A stretch of 64,000 nucleotides of DNA from Micromonospora sp. WMMD1155 (lineage in GTDB: Bacteria > Actinomycetota > Actinomycetes > Mycobacteriales > Micromonosporaceae). Below, in pieces: positions 62,915 through 64,000 of the stretch (within the stretch, counting starts at the first letter, position 1; each line of letters starts with the position of its first letter). The position numbers and the translations under genes were made by a program. A model generated the notes under the pieces. It worked only from the letters and a program-made list of their open reading frames with translations. It was not told the origin of the DNA and searched no databases. The DNA is taken from positions 5,270,501 to 5,334,500 of the forward strand of contig NZ_CP120742.1 of NCBI RefSeq assembly GCF_029581275.1, given 5' to 3'.

Positions 62915-64000
62915 ATGCCTGCGGCTTCTGCTGCGCGTTTTCGCTTGGGGCTGCGCGCCCTATGGGCGTTCGTCGTCCTCGCTCTGATCGTCCAGACCGC
63001 CGGCTCCGGCGTGGCCGCCCAGGCGGCCTCGACCGACATGTCGATCACCGCCATCCGCGGCGTCGTCGTGCTCGACGCGATCAAGGGTACGCCGTCGATC
63101 CGCCGGGCCGCCGAGACCGCGCTGCTGGGGACCGACCAGGACCTGCGCACCTACTACGACACCGGCTTCACCGCGGCCCAGCAGGCCGACCAGCGGGCCG
63201 CCGCGCAGTCGCTGGCCGCCATGGACGGCCCGTCGATGCGGGCCGCCGCGCTCAACGTGCTGAACGGCTCCCCGTCTGAGATCGAGTCCTTCGTGCAGGG
63301 TGGCTGGACCTCGGCCTGGAACGCGGACGAGCGCCTGCGGGCATACCGCCTGATCGAGTCCGGTGGTCCCACGGTGCGAGCTGCGGCCCAGCGTGCGATC
63401 GAGGGCGGCACCGAGACGGTGGCGTCGTTCCTGTCCGACGGCCTGGACGCCGCCGAGCACGCCGACGACCGGCTGGCGGCGACCCGCATGCTGACCGGCG
63501 CCCCCAACGCCAGCGGCCCGGTGCTCAACGCGGCCGCGTCGACGGCGCTCAACGGCACCCCCGAGGATCTGCGGGAGTTCCTGCGCTGGGGTCAGTTCGT
63601 GGCCCGGGCCCGTGACGCCGAGCTGGCGTCCATCAAGAGTCTCACCGAGCAGGCCAAGCAGGCCGGCGAGACCACGTCGCGCGAGGCCAACCTGGCCGAG
63701 GAGTCGTCGACCCGGGCCGGCAACGCGGCCGCCGAGGCCAAGAAGGCGGCGCAGGCGGCCGAGGCCGAGGCGCGCGCGGCCGGCGGTGACGCGAAGAAGG
63801 CGTCGGCCGCGGCCGGCCGGGCCGCGGACGCGGCGGAGGGCGCGGCCAGCGCGGCGCGGGAGGCGATCGCGGCCTCGAACGCGGCGATGCGCGCGGCCAG
63901 GGTGGCCGCCGACGCGTCCCGCAAGGCGACCACCGCGGCCGCGCTGACCGCGCAGGCGGCGGCCAAGGCGCAGCGGGCCGCCTCGGCGGCTCGGCTGAAC
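62915..64000 (+). CDS. ALF-repeat secreted protein, N-terminal part (runs off the window)
   Basis: 362 residues visible. Signal peptide (LRALWAFVVLALIVQTAGSGVAAQA), then about four ALF-type repeats of roughly 40 residues: SIRRAAETALLGTDQDLRTYYDTGF, SMRAAALNVLNGSPSEIESFVQGGW, TVRAAAQRAIEGGTETVASFLSDGL and LNAAASTALNGTPEDLREFLRWG. From about residue 240 it becomes an Ala/Lys/Glu-rich coiled coil. In actinobacteria such stalks precede toxin, HINT or LamG domains in large secreted polymorphic proteins. GGGGGAATA precedes ATG 62915. The C-terminal effector is outside the window, so a toxin role is inference. Confidence 0.85.
   Translation, partial: MPAASAARFRLGLRALWAFVVLALIVQTAGSGVAAQAASTDMSITAIRGVVVLDAIKGTPSIRRAAETALLGTDQDLRTYYDTGFTAAQQADQRAAAQSLAAMDGPSMRAAALNVLNGSPSEIESFVQGGWTSAWNADERLRAYRLIESGGPTVRAAAQRAIEGGTETVASFLSDGLDAAEHADDRLAATRMLTGAPNASGPVLNAAASTALNGTPEDLREFLRWGQFVARARDAELASIKSLTEQAKQAGETTSREANLAEESSTRAGNAAAEAKKAAQAAEAEARAAGGDAKKASAAAGRAADAAEGAASAAREAIAASNAAMRAARVAADASRKATTAAALTAQAAAKAQRAASAARLN

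Overview
The window is high-GC actinobacterial DNA with dense, overlapping, strongly GC3-biased genes, many GTG/TTG starts and some apparently leaderless starts. ECF sigma/RskA, SpoIIE/STAS, class F sortase, GPP34 and ALF-repeat proteins together suggest a filamentous actinomycete, most likely Micromonosporaceae. The family assignment is inference from gene content. No rRNA, tRNA or CRISPR array was seen.

Layout. 1-4.3 kb: edge fragment of a MarR regulator, a voltage-gated-type K+ channel, a membrane SpoIIE phosphatase, a STAS protein and a membrane metallophosphoesterase. 4.3-11.1 kb: an alpha/beta hydrolase, an orphan operator pair, a decayed sulfite-oxidase-like gene, then a SigK/RskA-type island (CHRD-like secreted protein, class F sortase, ECF sigma, zinc anti-sigma) and a frameshifted pseudokinase; two matching SigK-like promoters lie inside it. 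11.4-19.1 kb: a locus of DUF2064 protein, GT2, methyltransferase, GT-C-like membrane protein, epimerase, cytochrome b561/sulfite-oxidase fusion and methylthioadenosine phosphorylase. 19.2-23.5 kb: a frameshifted SigB/F-type sigma factor, a SpoIIE fragment, an ABC exporter and a PucR regulator. 23.6-36 kb: accessory genes with many regulators (TetR, PadR, MarR), hypotheticals, an integrase relic and an IS256-end relic.

36-46.8 kb is the most interesting region: a lipoprotein tripeptidyl peptidase, a LysR regulator, then an SDR, an exported CocE/X-Pro peptidase, a cytosolic S9 prolyl-type peptidase and a residue-perfect 2,2-dialkylglycine decarboxylase (DgdA) with a divergent LysR regulator (DgdR-like). 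I propose this is a catabolic system for 2-aminoisobutyrate (Aib)- and proline-rich peptides such as fungal peptaibols.

46.9-54 kb: a MerR regulator, a GPP34 protein, a RidA protein, an NmrA-like reductase and a two-component system with an ABC-2 exporter. MerR-type promoters (TTGACC-N19-TNCACT around a dyad) precede the GPP34 and RidA genes, with a third copy near 37.8 kb. At 54.2 kb a decayed second MerR gene is interrupted by a complete IS256-family element with a perfect 8-bp target duplication. 55.8-59.9 kb: two SnoaL-like proteins, an MFS exporter and two TetR regulators with clear palindromic operators. 60-62.2 kb: a large membrane protein with a C-terminal lipase-like hydrolase. The right edge cuts into the N-terminal stalk of an ALF-repeat protein, possibly a polymorphic toxin.

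Three otherwise plausible genes (pseudokinase, SigB/F-like sigma factor, a hypothetical near 32 kb) each carry one small frameshift. These may be sequencing errors or real decay.
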